20,817 bases of DNA. It comes from Chara braunii (taxonomy: Eukaryota > Streptophyta > Charophyceae > Charales > Characeae). A program made the position numbers and the translations under genes. Position 1 is the first letter of the stretch. Each line of letters starts with the position of its first letter. Below are positions 8,591-18,397 of this stretch, in pieces. The notes under the pieces are model-generated. The model was not told where the DNA came from, did no database searches, and was given only the letters and a program-made list of their open reading frames with translations. The stretch covers positions 793,103 through 813,919 of the forward strand of contig BFEA01000175.1 of the NCBI GenBank assembly GCA_003427395.1, written 5' to 3'.

Positions 8591-9237
8591 GAATAATGTT
8601 TGTTACAATAAAAAGTAGGAAGAGAGTTATCAAAAATAGGATCGTGTGAAGGGTTGGTGATGTGCTACTTTGGGTCTGAGAATTAGGTTCCCGCAGGAAG
8701 ATCCACCTTGTCGTGTCTGCCAACATGATCTCCACCTGCGTGGTCGTCACTGTGCCACCCTTCCTTAGCTACCTCCGGGTTGTTCCTAGCGATGGTGGCA
8801 AAACAAAGAGATGGACGCTCCTTGTACTCGAGTCCAGCCCGGTCCACCCCAAACAGACGCGAAGGGTCAAATGGCGAATAAGGTACTGGAGGTAGGCGAA
8901 TTTTCGAACCCGCAGACCGTGAAGAACTTGGGGTGAATCGCCCCCTACGATGCCACCTGTTCGTCTCCAATGACCCAGTACCACCCGTTTGTTTGGCACA
9001 AATTGGTAGTGCACGAAGTGACCCCTACCTTCTGGGGCCAACGTTGTACGGTAGGACAAAAGGTTGTCGCCCGATCTCTAGGCGGGTGATCTAGCGACCA
9101 GACGGACAACACCAAGCTCCCTCACCCAACACAATCCGATGTCCGAATCGGTGAAGTTCCTGGCCTCGCGGCTGTGTAGGATTTGATTTTCCTCTTGCGT
9201 TCTCCGCTGGCCACGCCCCCAACTTCATCGCCAAAAT
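8591..9237. other. anonymous stretch before the LINE
   Basis: Open frames of about 95 codons on the minus strand (8769-9059 and 8683-8970) overlap each other in different frames and match nothing I recognise. No endonuclease motifs are seen here, so the LINE is either truncated near 9240 or decayed beyond recognition before it. Confidence 0.35.
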
Positions 9238-9504
9238 TTGTGGAATTCATATGGACACCATTCTTCTGGCCTCCTTTATAGATTGACCCATCGATGTGAG
9301 AATAGTTTTACTTGGTTCTCTTCGCAACTGACTCATGATTCCTTTTCAACGAGGAGAAGATTAAACTATTTCTTGATGGATCAACCAACTTGGGCCTTGC
9401 TTTCAAAAATTGAAGTAATCTCGGACCCAATGTCAGACCACAATCCGATTCTTGCCTCCCTACACCGCTCCATGGCTTCGAAAATGGCTCCTGTTTTTTT
9501 TTAG
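9238..9504 (+). pseudogene. LINE ORF2 fragment: end of APE-type endonuclease
   Basis: This is the C-terminal third of the endonuclease that nicks target DNA for retrotransposition. FTW is at residues 24-26 of the open frame, RRLNYFLM at 40-47 and SDHNP at 66-70 (9433-9447). The SDHNP histidine motif is intact. The conserved RxD of the RIDYFL block reads RLN, so an aspartate that is usually present has become asparagine. The frame opens from a TTG, not an ATG, so this is an internal fragment and not a start. It ends at a stop just after a run of nine T, where the coding frame moves on by one. Confidence 0.8.
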
Positions 9505-10087
9505 ATTAAACTCATTCGTCCTCAAAAGCATCAGAATACAAAATTGGGTGAGAGAACAAATCGCGGACTGGGATAAAGCAAAAGAGTTCTTTGATTCTGA
9601 GTCAGAATGGTTTGATGCAGGTTTGAGGGTAATCTCACAAGGGCTTAGTGTCATCTCCAAAATCAGAGTCTTTCAGAACAAGAAAGAAGAAGAAAAGTGT
9701 TTGACACTAATCCTGGAGGCCGAACGAAAAGCTATGGGCCACCCTATTTCAGTAACCTACTGGTTAATGAAAAGGGCGAAGTATATGAATCGGTGGGAAG
9801 AAATCCAAGTCAAAAAAGTGGAGGAATGGACTGAAAGGGCCCGAATCAGAAAACTGTTCACATCAGACAGAATAACTAAAGAACAATTCCAAAGAATTCT
9901 ACCATAGAGGAAACACACTCTCATGAAAGAGCTAGCCCATCCCTTCTCGAGGTTAGCACCGCTGGCCAACACTCTAGACGAGATGTGTGAACACGCGCGT
10001 ATATATTTCTAAGATATTCTCACATCACGAAGACCCCCTCTAAATTCTGATCCAATATTCAAAACATTTTTTTCCTTCTGGGAAGCT
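9505..10087 (+). pseudogene. LINE ORF2 fragment: endonuclease-RT linker
   Basis: This is the charged, mostly helical linker between endonuclease and reverse transcriptase. It reads in a different frame from the endonuclease part; the switch lies in the T run at 9492-9500. Lys/Glu-rich segments and conserved W positions resemble plant L1 linkers. Stops at 9905-9907 (TAG) and 10010-10012 (TAA) break it, but similarity carries on in the same frame on both sides, so the stops are point changes in a once continuous ORF. Confidence 0.75.
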
Positions 10088-10802
10088 ACCAAGGTGGCCC
10101 TGGACCAGACTGAGAAAGAAGAATTAGATGAACCAATCAGCCTAAAGGAACTCACAAATGTCAAAAACCAAATGGCATCTGGCAAATCCCCCGGAGAAGA
10201 TGGACTGCCAGTCGAATTTTACTTGGCATTTTGGTCAGAATTAGCCTTAGGTTTACTCAAGATATTCAACGAGGTATTAGAAAGTAAGACCTTGGCTCCA
10301 GCTATGATCAGAGATATTATCTCACCGATGTACAAAAAAAGAGAAAAGTCAAATATAAAAAATTAGAGACCAATAACATTACTGAATGTATCATATAAAC
10401 TATTTGCAAAAACCCTTGCGATCAGACTAACCTTGTTCTTACCCAAGTTGGTAGGCCCATCACAAGGGGCCTTCGCTAAGGGTTATTCCATTTTCGATAA
10501 TATTATTACTGCGATTGAAGCTCTCGAGATAATTAACCAAACTAATATGGACTTTATGGTACTAGCTCTGAACTTGGAGAAAACCTACGATAAAGTAGGT
10601 TGGTTCTTTTTTGAAGTCACATTGCGACACATGAATTTTGACCCACAGTTTCTTAAGTGGGTCTTTGTTTTGCACACTCAAGCCACAATGGTCGTAATGG
10701 TCAATGAGAAAATCTCATCCACCTTTAAGCTAACTCGTTCTCTCAGGCAAGGTTGCCCCCTCGCCCCACTTCTATTTGTTCTCCAAATAGAGGTGTTACA
10801 AT
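10088..10802 (+). pseudogene. LINE reverse transcriptase, fingers and palm (motif A and motif B)
   Basis: Motifs occur in family order: ASGKSPGEDGLPVEFY (about 10165-10212), RPITLLN after the TAG at 10364-10366, QGAFAKG and DNI, motif A ALNLEKTYDKV and motif B SLRQGCPLAPLLF (about 10744-10785). Reverse transcriptase needs an aspartate at the start of motif A; here the codon at 10571-10573 is AAC, asparagine. The frame ends at a stop right after motif B, and similarity continues in the next frame from about 10803. The domain is therefore catalytically dead as well as broken. Confidence 0.9.
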
Positions 10803-11768
10803 AATATTAAATCCAACCCAAGAATCAGGGGTCTACCGGCGAGAGATCGTCAATGCAAAGGTGGAGCACTAGTTGATGATCTACTCACAATCTGTTCTAA
10901 CTCCGTAGAAGACCTAACCGAATTGCAGACTACTCTCTTAACATTCTCTGACGCATCTGAGGCATCTGTGAAATGGAATAAATTTGTGTCCATCCTTCCA
11001 TCTACACAAGAACTTCCAGTCTCATGGGGCATGAAAAGAGTTCCGGCGGACGTGGCGGAATGCTTCTTGGGTGTCCAAATATCGTTGGCAAAGACTGCGC
11101 ATCTGCAAGACGCAATCTTGATAGAGAAAATTGCGGCAAGCATGAACAGATTAATAAACACCACCTCACTCTCACTATTTAGCATAGCATTGGTAATTAC
11201 CATCATGTCATTTTCCCAATTGTGGTTTGTCGGAGCAGTCAGGGGACTAGGGGCTGAAGCATATAACCTCATCAGGCGCAACGCGGAGAGGCAACTATGG
11301 AAACACTCAACAAAACAGGGAGATTCATTCATCACAAAAGTGGCATGGAAATCAGTTTGCATCCCAAGGGAGGAAAGAGGCTTAGGAAATATAGATCCCG
11401 AAGATCAGATTGCCACCCTCCTGGTTAAATGGTTGATAAAAAATGCACTAGATGTTGATGCAAAGGATTGGGTGTTGTTGGCTGAACAAATTCTTGGAGA
11501 CAACTGGAATCTGAGTCGGCCTTCGAACGTACGATTGTGTGCTATACTCCCCTCTTATGCCAGACGTAAGCCCAAATCAGAACTTTGGACAAACATTTGG
11601 GCAGCATGAGAGAAGATTAGGCCACGTGACTCTACCAACCCTAGTTCTAGATGTGAAATGTTACGCCAACCTCTGTTTGAGAACGTAAGAATAATAGATC
11701 AAGATAGAAATATATTCTTGGCCTCAAACAACAATGGGAGCTTTGGGAGGAAATGGATAGAGAGAGGC
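10803..11768 (+). pseudogene. LINE reverse transcriptase motif C, thumb and connection
   Basis: After a frameshift the ORF resumes with a basic block at 10803-10862 and motif C. The usual YADD catalytic box reads LVDD (10869-10880): both aspartates remain but Tyr-Ala is replaced. A thumb-like region follows, with a GLG-I block near 11383 that is typical of this position. A TGA at 11607-11609 interrupts, yet the same frame then gives the QPLF block usual before the C-terminal domain and stops matching at 11768. There the inverted-terminus insertion begins. Confidence 0.85.
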
Positions 11769-12532
11769 TGTGACGAACCACTTTCCGTAGCGCGCGACTT
11801 TCCGCGCAGTTGCAATGAGGGGACCTAAGCTAGGAAGGTTGGGCCAATTACGGGAGATCGGGATCGGTGGGAAATTACATCAGTATCCTCGCTTTTTCGT
11901 CTTTTTAGCGCTTCTTTTCGGTGGCTGAGTTCGGAGCTGGGTGTGTCCTGGGGTGACCAGTTGATTGATTGGTTGATCGAATGGATGGCGGCGCCCCCAC
12001 GCGCGCGATAAATAAATGCTGACATCGTTTCCTTGGTTCGGTTCCAAACTTTTAGGCGTGGACATCACGCGGGAATTTGCTTCGTTCTTTTTGAATTCTT
12101 TTTCGAACTTTGCTGAGCCCCGATGGCTCTCGGAATTTCGGACTTTCTTCCCTCAACCTGTACTTTTGCTTTTCGCATTAGTTAGAAACTTAAGGATTTT
12201 GTAATTAGGACTTTCTTTTGCCACGCGACGCCCTTTTTGCTTACTCGCTTCTTTTTGCGGCTGCAACGAAATTTTGATTAGTCGGCGCCTCTAATCGGGT
12301 GTGTAACTGTAATCTTGGGTTGGCGCCATTGTAACTGTATCTTTCTTCTTGCTCTTCGTCCTTCCCGCCCTCCTTCTCTTTCTTTTGTTGCGTTTTTGAA
12401 ACTACGGACTGCATGCTCAGATCGATGCGTGGAGAGTGGCTACGTCCCCCACGTCGCGGCCCGGTCATGCAGAACGTAGGCACTCCCTCTCTAATCTCCC
12501 CTCTAAGTCTTGGTAATATCGTGTTTTTCGCG

Positions 12533-12552
12533 CATGCATGCACGCTATAAAT
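12533..12552 (+). promoter_or_regulatory. TATA box with RY motif
   Basis: TATAAAT at 12546-12552 follows CATGCATG (12533-12540), a plant RY-type element, at promoter-like spacing. A weaker TATA-like site, GATAAATAAAT, lies near 12008. Both are inside the insertion and might drive its transcript; the sequence alone cannot show use. Confidence 0.25.
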
Positions 12553-12808
12553 CTCGGTTGCGCGATTAATTAACTCTCTTAACCAGTTGTTGGAAGCTCG
12601 GGGTTGCGCGATCAGAAAGGGTCGACACACGAGCGAGGTAAGAGGTGAGTGGAACAAGAGTCAGGCGACCCGACGAGCTGAGGCCAAATGCGCGGGGTTG
12701 ACACTGGCCACGACGGACTGTGGGTGCGGGTGAACCTGACGGGTGCGGGAGGACTAAGCGGGGTGACGACTTTGTGGGTTGGTGCGCGACGACGGACTGT
12801 CCGCATCG

Positions 12809-12828
12809 GAGAGAGAGAGAGAGAGAGG
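12809..12828. repeat. (GA)n microsatellite
   Basis: A GA run of about ten repeats inside the 2.44-kb insertion. Confidence 0.85.
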
Positions 12829-13458
12829 AAGAGGGAGCTGAGGTTGATGCACGCGGTTTTGCTGTTTCTTTTATCTTTTCTCCCTCCTGTCTCGTGTACA
12901 TAAATTTTGATTCCGGCTTCGGGCGGTTCGCCCATTTTTCAATTCCTCAGAATTTGGACTTGGATTTTTGCCCGCACTCATCTTTGCGATTTCCACTTTG
13001 GAAGCATTGTGTGTATGATGCTGAATGTATGGATGTATGGATGCTATGCTCGCTTGTTTATCTTTTTGCTAGGGATCCTTGTCCTTGCTTTTGTCGTCGC
13101 CTTCGATGCACTCGTGTGTAGAATAGGAATTTTTAACTCTGCCCTTGTCTTTGCTTGCCTTTTGATCGAGCTGTTTGCGTTGCATCTTGCATGCTCAGGA
13201 CCTCACGGAGTGATTAGACGGTCGGATGCCGAGCTTGGCGAACGCCGCGCGGGGACACGTGTAAAACGCGATCTGAGTTGCGCACTTACATATATCCCCG
13301 GGCGTCGATTCGTCAGGATCATCGATCGCAGATGCCCTATCCGATTGGGAATGGCCGTCCCGGAATCCGCAGCGGCGCAGTCGTCCCGCACGAGCACGCG
13401 TAAGTCCGACGCCATTCGCGTGGCCTGCACGAGCTCGCACGCGGCGACCGCGACCGAC

Positions 13459-13905
13459 ATGGACCCGCCCTTAGGGAACTCATAATACCGCAATGACACA
13501 ATGACGCAATCCTGGAATTCCGACTCATCATACGACCCGGATTATTTCACCCCGTGGGTAAACGAACTCCTCCGACAAAGATACCCCTGTCTAACAGAGA
13601 ACCAACTGTGTCCTCGGGAATTCCACTGCGCCACCACTAGCGCCCCCCGGTGCTCTGATTTCCCTCCTCCGGACCATACCTACTACTTCATCCACCCCGG
13701 GTTTGTCGTCATCACCACCAGTTTCCCTCCCTTTCGCCTCCTTCTTCCGTATTACCAACTCAACGTCGTTCCGTGGCCAGCCATAGCCCCATACTGGCCG
13801 AGTACGCCCTGCGGAAACTGCCGGCAACGCGACAATCCGAGGACCCCGGAATCCCGGAGGCCCAACCCAAATACGCCACGACTGACGCCACGTGGCAACT
13901 CTTGA
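13459..13905 (+). CDS. unassigned open region, one internal stop
   Basis: An ATG at 13459 opens a frame that meets TAA at 13483-13485 and then continues in the same frame, with an ATG at 13501, to the TGA at 13903-13905. The product of the second part (about 134 residues) is rich in Pro, Tyr, Trp and Phe, has no signal peptide or membrane span, and matches no family I recognise. Its place inside the insertion suggests it belonged to the mobile element, for example as a decayed gag-like or accessory protein; that is inference. It may equally be chance, since the local DNA is GC-rich. Confidence 0.2.
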
Positions 13906-14208
13906 CGGCCTGACCCCTTGGAACCCCACCTACCCCGGAGAAACCCTTCCACGACCCGTCGTACCCGGAACCAGTGGCTCGCTCGGCCCTGAGTGGCCCG
14001 TGCCTACCATCTGCCTTGTGAACCGAGGCGGGTCGCCCCCTTCGTCAAATTGCACTCGTGCCCCCGAAAAACCCTGCCACAGGAGATCTCAGTTCCGGCC
14101 TGGGACTCCACTTTCCCCAAAAATCCTTGGCACACCCCTTTTCGCACTTCCAGGCCCACATCCTACTCCGATCAGGAAGTCGCGCTGGGCGTGAGGTTGG
14201 GCGTCACA

Positions 14209-15442
14209 TGTTCTGCATGTGGAAGATCTCTGGGATGAACAGTCCCAGGATTGGCTCAGCGAACAGGACCTGAAGGCTAAGTTAGGGATGCTCACCAGCG
14301 TTGAACAGCGAAGAGGCCTCATTAAGGCTCTCCCAGACGAATGGAAAGATATGATATTCAGAAGAAAAACAACCCCCCCCAGCCGGTGGTATAAACCGGA
14401 AAGGGGATTGGCTCACAGTGTCTTATGGAAAGTTTCAGAAGTGGATACGAAATTAGTCTACAAAGTGGAAGAATGGGAATTGGTAGAAGTAACCGGTCAA
14501 GACAACCTTCGTTTCTTGGAGTTCAGGGACAAGTTTGATCGGCCAGTCAGATGGACAGTAATGGAGGTACGAGTTGTTGAAATCGTTCGAGCCGGAAAGG
14601 TGTCATTGGCTACCAACGCACAACTTACCCCAGTTATGGAGTTGAAGCTCGATCCGATGAGCACAAGTTGGACTGACAAGAATGGCCACCAAACCACACT
14701 TGATCAGTACACAGCAAAAACTGGTCTCAGACAAATTCGTGCCAGGATGTATACTACACGGACTGAGTTGGCTTTACAACATCTTACAACCACAGTTGCT
14801 CCGCAGCACCATGACCAAATCCACCAATACTGGTCACAACTGCGCATACTGCCTTCGCAGAAACAAGCCACTCTGCTATGGCTACAGATGTTGCAAGTGG
14901 TGCCTTCAGCAGTCTGGCTACTGGGAAAGAGAGCAAACATCCAATCTGAGTGTCCTCGCTGCAACTGGGCCTGGGAATCCACAGACCACCTGTGGATCAC
15001 ATGCCCGTTTTCAGCTAGTATCTAGGGATGGTGGCAATCCATGTGGAAGAAACTTGCAGGCAAGGACTTCAAAAGGACTGAGGAATGGATTCTTTTAGGG
15101 ATAATCCCAAGCGCTTATGGCTCCTCCCAGGGCCTGGGCTATATTGCCCAAGTCATTAGATCCATCATCTTCTGGGAATTGTGGCTGAGCAGAAACGCTG
15201 CAGTTTTTAGGGAAGAGAAACCTTCCTTCTTGGCCCTAAAGGCTGCAATCCTTTTGAACATACGCAGAACCATTTGGGCTGACTGGCATCGTAAGGTTCT
15301 CCAAGGGACATCCAGTGACAATGGCAACCTGTGGTTCCGGAAGACCTGGTGCATCAACAATTTTCTGGCGACCATCAACGACCAAGGTAAGTTAATATTG
15401 GCATTTTGGCTCTCGCACCAGGGGCAGGCCACCTCGTTATGA
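14209..15442 (+). pseudogene. LINE ORF2 C-terminal region with CCHC zinc-binding motif
   Basis: This is the far end of the same LINE ORF2, resuming at VEDLWD (from 14219) where the first part stopped. The open frame starts on a GTG codon with no start signal, as expected for an internal piece. A zinc-binding motif C-x2-C-x8-H-x4-C lies at residues 245-262 counted from 14219 (about 14951-15004), the zf-RVT-type motif of plant L1 ORF2 proteins. A TAG at 15023-15025 is the only stop before 15442, and the same frame continues through a WELWLSRNAAVF block, the usual tail. This half is better preserved than the reverse transcriptase half. No poly-A tail is seen after 15442. Confidence 0.85.
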
Positions 15443-15613
15443 GCAGCTAACAGGTATTTTGCAGCAAGGATACTACCAGTCTTGTTTTGTAAGTTGGTCT
15501 GGCATCGGTAGCTGAGAGGACTGGATTTAGCAGGTACTGGCAGTTCGTACGTATTCAATGGGACGCTGGACCCGGTTTCCAGCAAACAATTAGGTTCAGA
15601 AGTTACATCAGCG

Positions 15614-15724
15614 ACACCGGGGGCAAGGTCCCACTTGCACGGATTAGGAGATTTCGGCCGTCGATCTCGGCTATCTACGGTCTCTATCTCTTAATTCGTG
15701 CAAGTGGGACCTAGCCCCGGGTTG
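15614..15724. mobile_element. foldback (MITE-like) element, ~39-bp inverted repeats
   Basis: 15614-15652 and 15686-15724 are inverted repeats with few mismatches. Both arms contain the exact block AGGTCCCACTTGCACG, then RATTARGAGAT. The central loop is about 33 bp. The element lies just past the LINE 3' region. No clear target duplication was found, so its superfamily stays open; it has no coding capacity. Confidence 0.65.
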
Positions 15725-15982
15725 AATTGTGGGGTCCCCGGCCCCGGAAACTTCTTTTTTTTTCTCCTTTTTTTTTAAAAGGGCGATGGGCTTGATGTAT
15801 TATCATCGGACTAACCAGCCCAGCTAAATTCAATATTGTGTCTAATCTGACATCGGGTGGCCTTGATTGCCTTCAGGGAACCCCCAACGGGGGACACCGG
15901 CCACGGGACAGCGGTGGCAGAGGGACCGAGCATCATCTGAGTGGCCAGTCGCTGTGCCTCCCCGAAAAAAAAAAAAAAAATT

Positions 15983-16108
15983 TGTGGAATCAGGCCGCCT
16001 GCCAGCTTTGGGCCTACCCGTAGTAGCGGCGTGTGGAATCAGGCCCTAATTCACGCCTGCCAGCTTTGCGCCTACCCGTAGTAGTGGCGTGGGGAACCAG
16101 GCCCTCAA
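15983..16108 (+). repeat. two-and-a-bit tandem units of ~50-58 bp
   Basis: GTGGAATCAGGCC..GCCTGCCAGCTTTGSGCC and TACCCGTAGTAGYGGCG occur twice (15983-16031 and 16032-16090), and a third partial copy begins GGGGAACCAGGCCCT. The second unit has a 9-bp extra block (CTAATTCAC). A run of about 15 A precedes the array. Confidence 0.75.
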
Positions 16109-16686
16109 CCTACTTCAGCTTGCGGTCCCGACCTGCAGGAGCTCCTTCCCCTGTATGGTCATCTCCCTACCGGTAGCTCTACACACATGGTCTGGTTGTT
16201 TCAGTCATTTCGTTGAGAGCCTGGTTAGTCTGATGCTGCTATTTCGTTGAGTGTCCTGTAAGTCTTGTGTGTGGAGTGTGTGATGTCCAACCCACCACGT
16301 TGTTTTTTGTGAGCGGGCTTGCCAGTACGCACGCCACGTGGCACACTTGTCGATCGTGTGGGACGTCAACGAATTCGTGCACGCACGTTGGAGATGAGGA
16401 GGCGGCGGAAGCTCCTCTCCCAGACGACGATTCAGCAGAAGAAAGTCGAGAAAGTTATCGGCAAAATCTATGGAGACTTCCTTGAAAGATCTGTCAGCTG
16501 CGACGAGTACGTGGATTATTTCCTCCCCCCCCCCCTTTTTTTTTTCTCCCCTCTTCTTTTCCCCCGTCGGCCCTCACCTGGCCGCTCTTCCGTACTTGGC
16601 TTTCTTTTTTCTTTTTCTGTTTGTTGACCCACGTACCTCGCTTTCCTGCCTTGGGATTGGTTCTGGAGTTTCGATCGTTCCGATGA
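16109..16686. other. non-coding stretch with pyrimidine tract
   Basis: A C/T tract lies at about 16525-16565. Short open frames near 16319-16480 encode charged Arg/Lys- and Glu-rich peptides that I do not recognise. Nothing supports a gene. Confidence 0.35.
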
Positions 16687-16802
16687 CTACCGTCTTCCCC
16701 CGAGTAGAACACACCCTGATTATGTCTGTACCGGATCGGAAAGATAGCTTGTATGCATTCATTATCAAGGTGCGTATAATGATGTTCGGTGGAAGACGGT
16801 AG
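16687..16802 (+). mobile_element. short TIR element, copy 1 (116 bp)
   Basis: It begins CTACCGTCTTCCCCCGA and ends with the complement (TTCGG-GGAAGACGGTAG), giving terminal inverted repeats of about 18 bp, longer if mismatches are allowed. TA lies at both ends (16688-16689 and 16800-16801), which could be part of the repeat or a TA target duplication as in Tc1/mariner-type MITEs. The centre (CTGTACCGGATCGGAAAGATA, GCTTGTATGCATTCAT) recurs in copies at 17442 and, inverted, at 18938. There is no coding capacity. Confidence 0.8.
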
Positions 16803-17040
16803 GCGCTTAGCACTTGACATTCTGGCAAATAGCAAATATCGTGTGTCTCTCATCTGTTTTTTTCTTCTTGCCCCTACGACTGTTCACATTTTGCTCTTGC
16901 TAGATATCTCCTTTTTTTTTTTTTTTTTTTTTTCTCGATGTGCCTTTCCCGACCCGTTGTTCTAAATTTGGCGTTCTTTACGCCATGCGCTAAAGCTGCA
17001 CGAATTTCCAGGTTTCTGGTTGCCAGTCCCGTTCCGACGG

Positions 17041-17350
17041 TTGTGATCATCATCATCATCATCATCATCACCCATCATTATCATCACCATCGTTGTCGTC
17101 AACAACATGATCTTCATCATTAACGTCGTCGTCGTCGTCCGATTCCTTGTCGAGACACGATAAACCGGGACCTTCTGATTGTGCTATCTGCGATTGTCCT
17201 CCTCATTATCATCATCATTGCATCGTTTATCGTTCTATGAAATTAGTCGTTTGAGTGGATCATCATGATATTTGTCAATCATCGTCATCATCATCATTAT
17301 CATTATCATCTTCATCATCATCATGCATCATCATCGTCATCATGATCGGA
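17041..17350 (+). repeat. degenerate (ATC)n tracts
   Basis: Runs of CAT/ATC trinucleotides at about 17045-17100, 17195-17220 and 17275-17345, mixed with GTC units. The complementary strand gives artificial poly-Asp and poly-Met peptides. The degenerate ATC-type tracts at 1250-1470 and 1940-2080 look like older relatives. Confidence 0.85.
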
Positions 17351-17441
17351 AACGTTGTTGCCGAAGTTGTGGGTCGTTTTGCTGACTCCAGGTAGCGATC
17401 ATCGCCATCCCCATGATTGGTACGGCGATTCTGCTGAGTGT

Positions 17442-17549
17442 CTACTTGCCCCGAATGCAAGGCATCGCCATCAGGTCTGTACCGGACCTGAAAGGTAGCT
17501 TGTATTCGTTCATGATCAGGGTGCGTTGTGTTTCAGGTGAACGCGGCAG
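17442..17549 (+). mobile_element. short TIR element, copy 2 (decayed, 108 bp)
   Basis: It has the same orientation as copy 1. The core (TCTGTACCGGACCTGAAAGG, TAGCTTGTATTCGTTCAT, then AGGGTGCGTTGTG) is well kept, but both termini are worn: the left reads CTACTTGCCCCGAATGCAAG and the right AGGTGAACGCGGCAG. It is the oldest or most damaged of the three. Confidence 0.7.
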
Positions 17550-17814
17550 TGGTCGTTGCCACCACCGTGCCATCCTCCTTAAACCACCACTACCTCTGGG
17601 GCCTCCTTTTGCCGAGGCGGAAATGAACTGCGCGCCAAGCTTTGCTACTTCTTCTTTTCTCCCCCCCTCTTTGCTGGCGCCGCCAGCCTTTTTTGTCCGG
17701 TAGCGCCCTGGCCTCCGAAGATCTCGGAATGATCCGTTCATTTTTCCAAAATTAATCGAGCTTCGCGTTTTTGCCCGCGATAAGTTAGTGGTGGTTTTGA
17801 ATCACCACGCCCCC

Positions 17815-18060
17815 CATCCTCTGGCAGTCGCTCCCATCGTCGCTATGATTGCCAATGTTGTGATGATTGTTGTGGTCATCAGTATTGTGTGCTCTTCTTG
17901 CTTTTTCGTTTTTTGCTTGATGAGCATTGCCATCGTCATCGCCATCCTCTGGGAGGCACTGCAATCGTCGCTATGATTGGCACTGTGATATGATTGTTGT
18001 GGGCTTCACTATTTGTGTGCCACGTGTTGCTCGATGAGCATTCTCATCTCGTAATCCCCA
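17815..18060 (+). repeat. 128-bp tandem duplication
   Basis: Units start CATCCTCTGG at 17815 and 17943. Both contain ATCGTCGCTATGATTG, TGATTGTTGTGG and GATGAGCATT in the same order, with many substitutions between. It is a diverged duplication with no coding support. Confidence 0.7.
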
Positions 18061-18116
18061 TCGTCTCACCAAGCTGATATTTTTTTTTTTTTTTTTTTTT
18101 TGGGTATTCGTGTGCG

Positions 18117-18233
18117 CACTGAAAGAAAATGAAGATTAATTTTTTTTGACCACTGAAGAAAATGAAAATTGAATCGTGCCGTGTGTAGGAACGAACGACA
18201 CGATTACAGTGCCACAACACGATCATAGTGCCA
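18117..18233 (+). repeat. two pairs of short direct repeats
   Basis: CACTGAAAGAAAATGAAGAT (18117) recurs as CACTGAAGAAAATGAAAAT (18151), and ACACGATTACAGTGCCA (about 18198) recurs as ACACGATCATAGTGCCA (about 18217). Each pair is spaced by one repeat length or slightly more. A poly-T run precedes them at about 18081-18101. Confidence 0.6.
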
Positions 18234-18397
18234 ACCTTGTGTAGTGATTTTTTTTGCAGCTGGCATTTCAGTGAATAGTTTGACAAATGACTAGCGTACA
18301 TATAGATCAGACGAGGCGCAGGTAAGAAAACCTCCCTTTACCGACAGAAAAATGACTGAGGAGAGAGACAAGATCCTCCGGTGCTCAATTGGATTTC

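Larger units (their letters stand above)
11769..14208. mobile_element. 2.44-kb insertion with TGTGACG inverted termini
   Basis: The insertion separates two adjoining parts of LINE ORF2. The left end reads TGTGACG (11769-11775) and the right end CGTCACA (14202-14208), perfect 7-bp inverted repeats; a further match (AGCGCG..ACTT) at 11788-11800 and 14180-14190 makes an imperfect terminal repeat of about 35 bp. TG...CA ends also fit an LTR, and TGTGACGCCC is LTR-like, but no direct LTR pair was found. No target duplication is visible. The interior is GC-rich to the right, holds TATA-like boxes and one unassigned open region, and has no transposase or polymerase motif that I can see. It may be a non-autonomous DNA transposon, or a rearranged LTR element. 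Confidence 0.6.
9238..15442 (+). mobile_element. decayed plant L1-type LINE (ORF2), split by a 2.44-kb insertion
   Basis: The + strand encodes, in the right order, the end of an APE-type endonuclease, a linker, reverse transcriptase with thumb, and the C-terminal region with a CCHC zinc-binding motif, all typical of plant L1-clade ORF2. The reading frame changes near 9492-9500 (a run of nine T) and near 10798-10803. In-frame stops are at 9905, 10010, 10364, 11607 and 15023. The ORF2 sequence stops at 11768 and resumes at about 14209 at the expected next region, so 11769-14208 is an insertion. The 5' end is missing. Catalytic residues are changed, so the copy cannot move by itself. Confidence 0.9.

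Noticed and set aside
12907-13485. 192-codon open frame as a membrane protein gene
   Set aside because: The hydrophobic start comes from a T-rich leader, the frame has no recognised domain, and it lies in a mobile insertion.
12241-13499. Several minus-strand frames of about 100-138 codons
   Set aside because: They overlap each other in different frames in GC-rich DNA and match no family.
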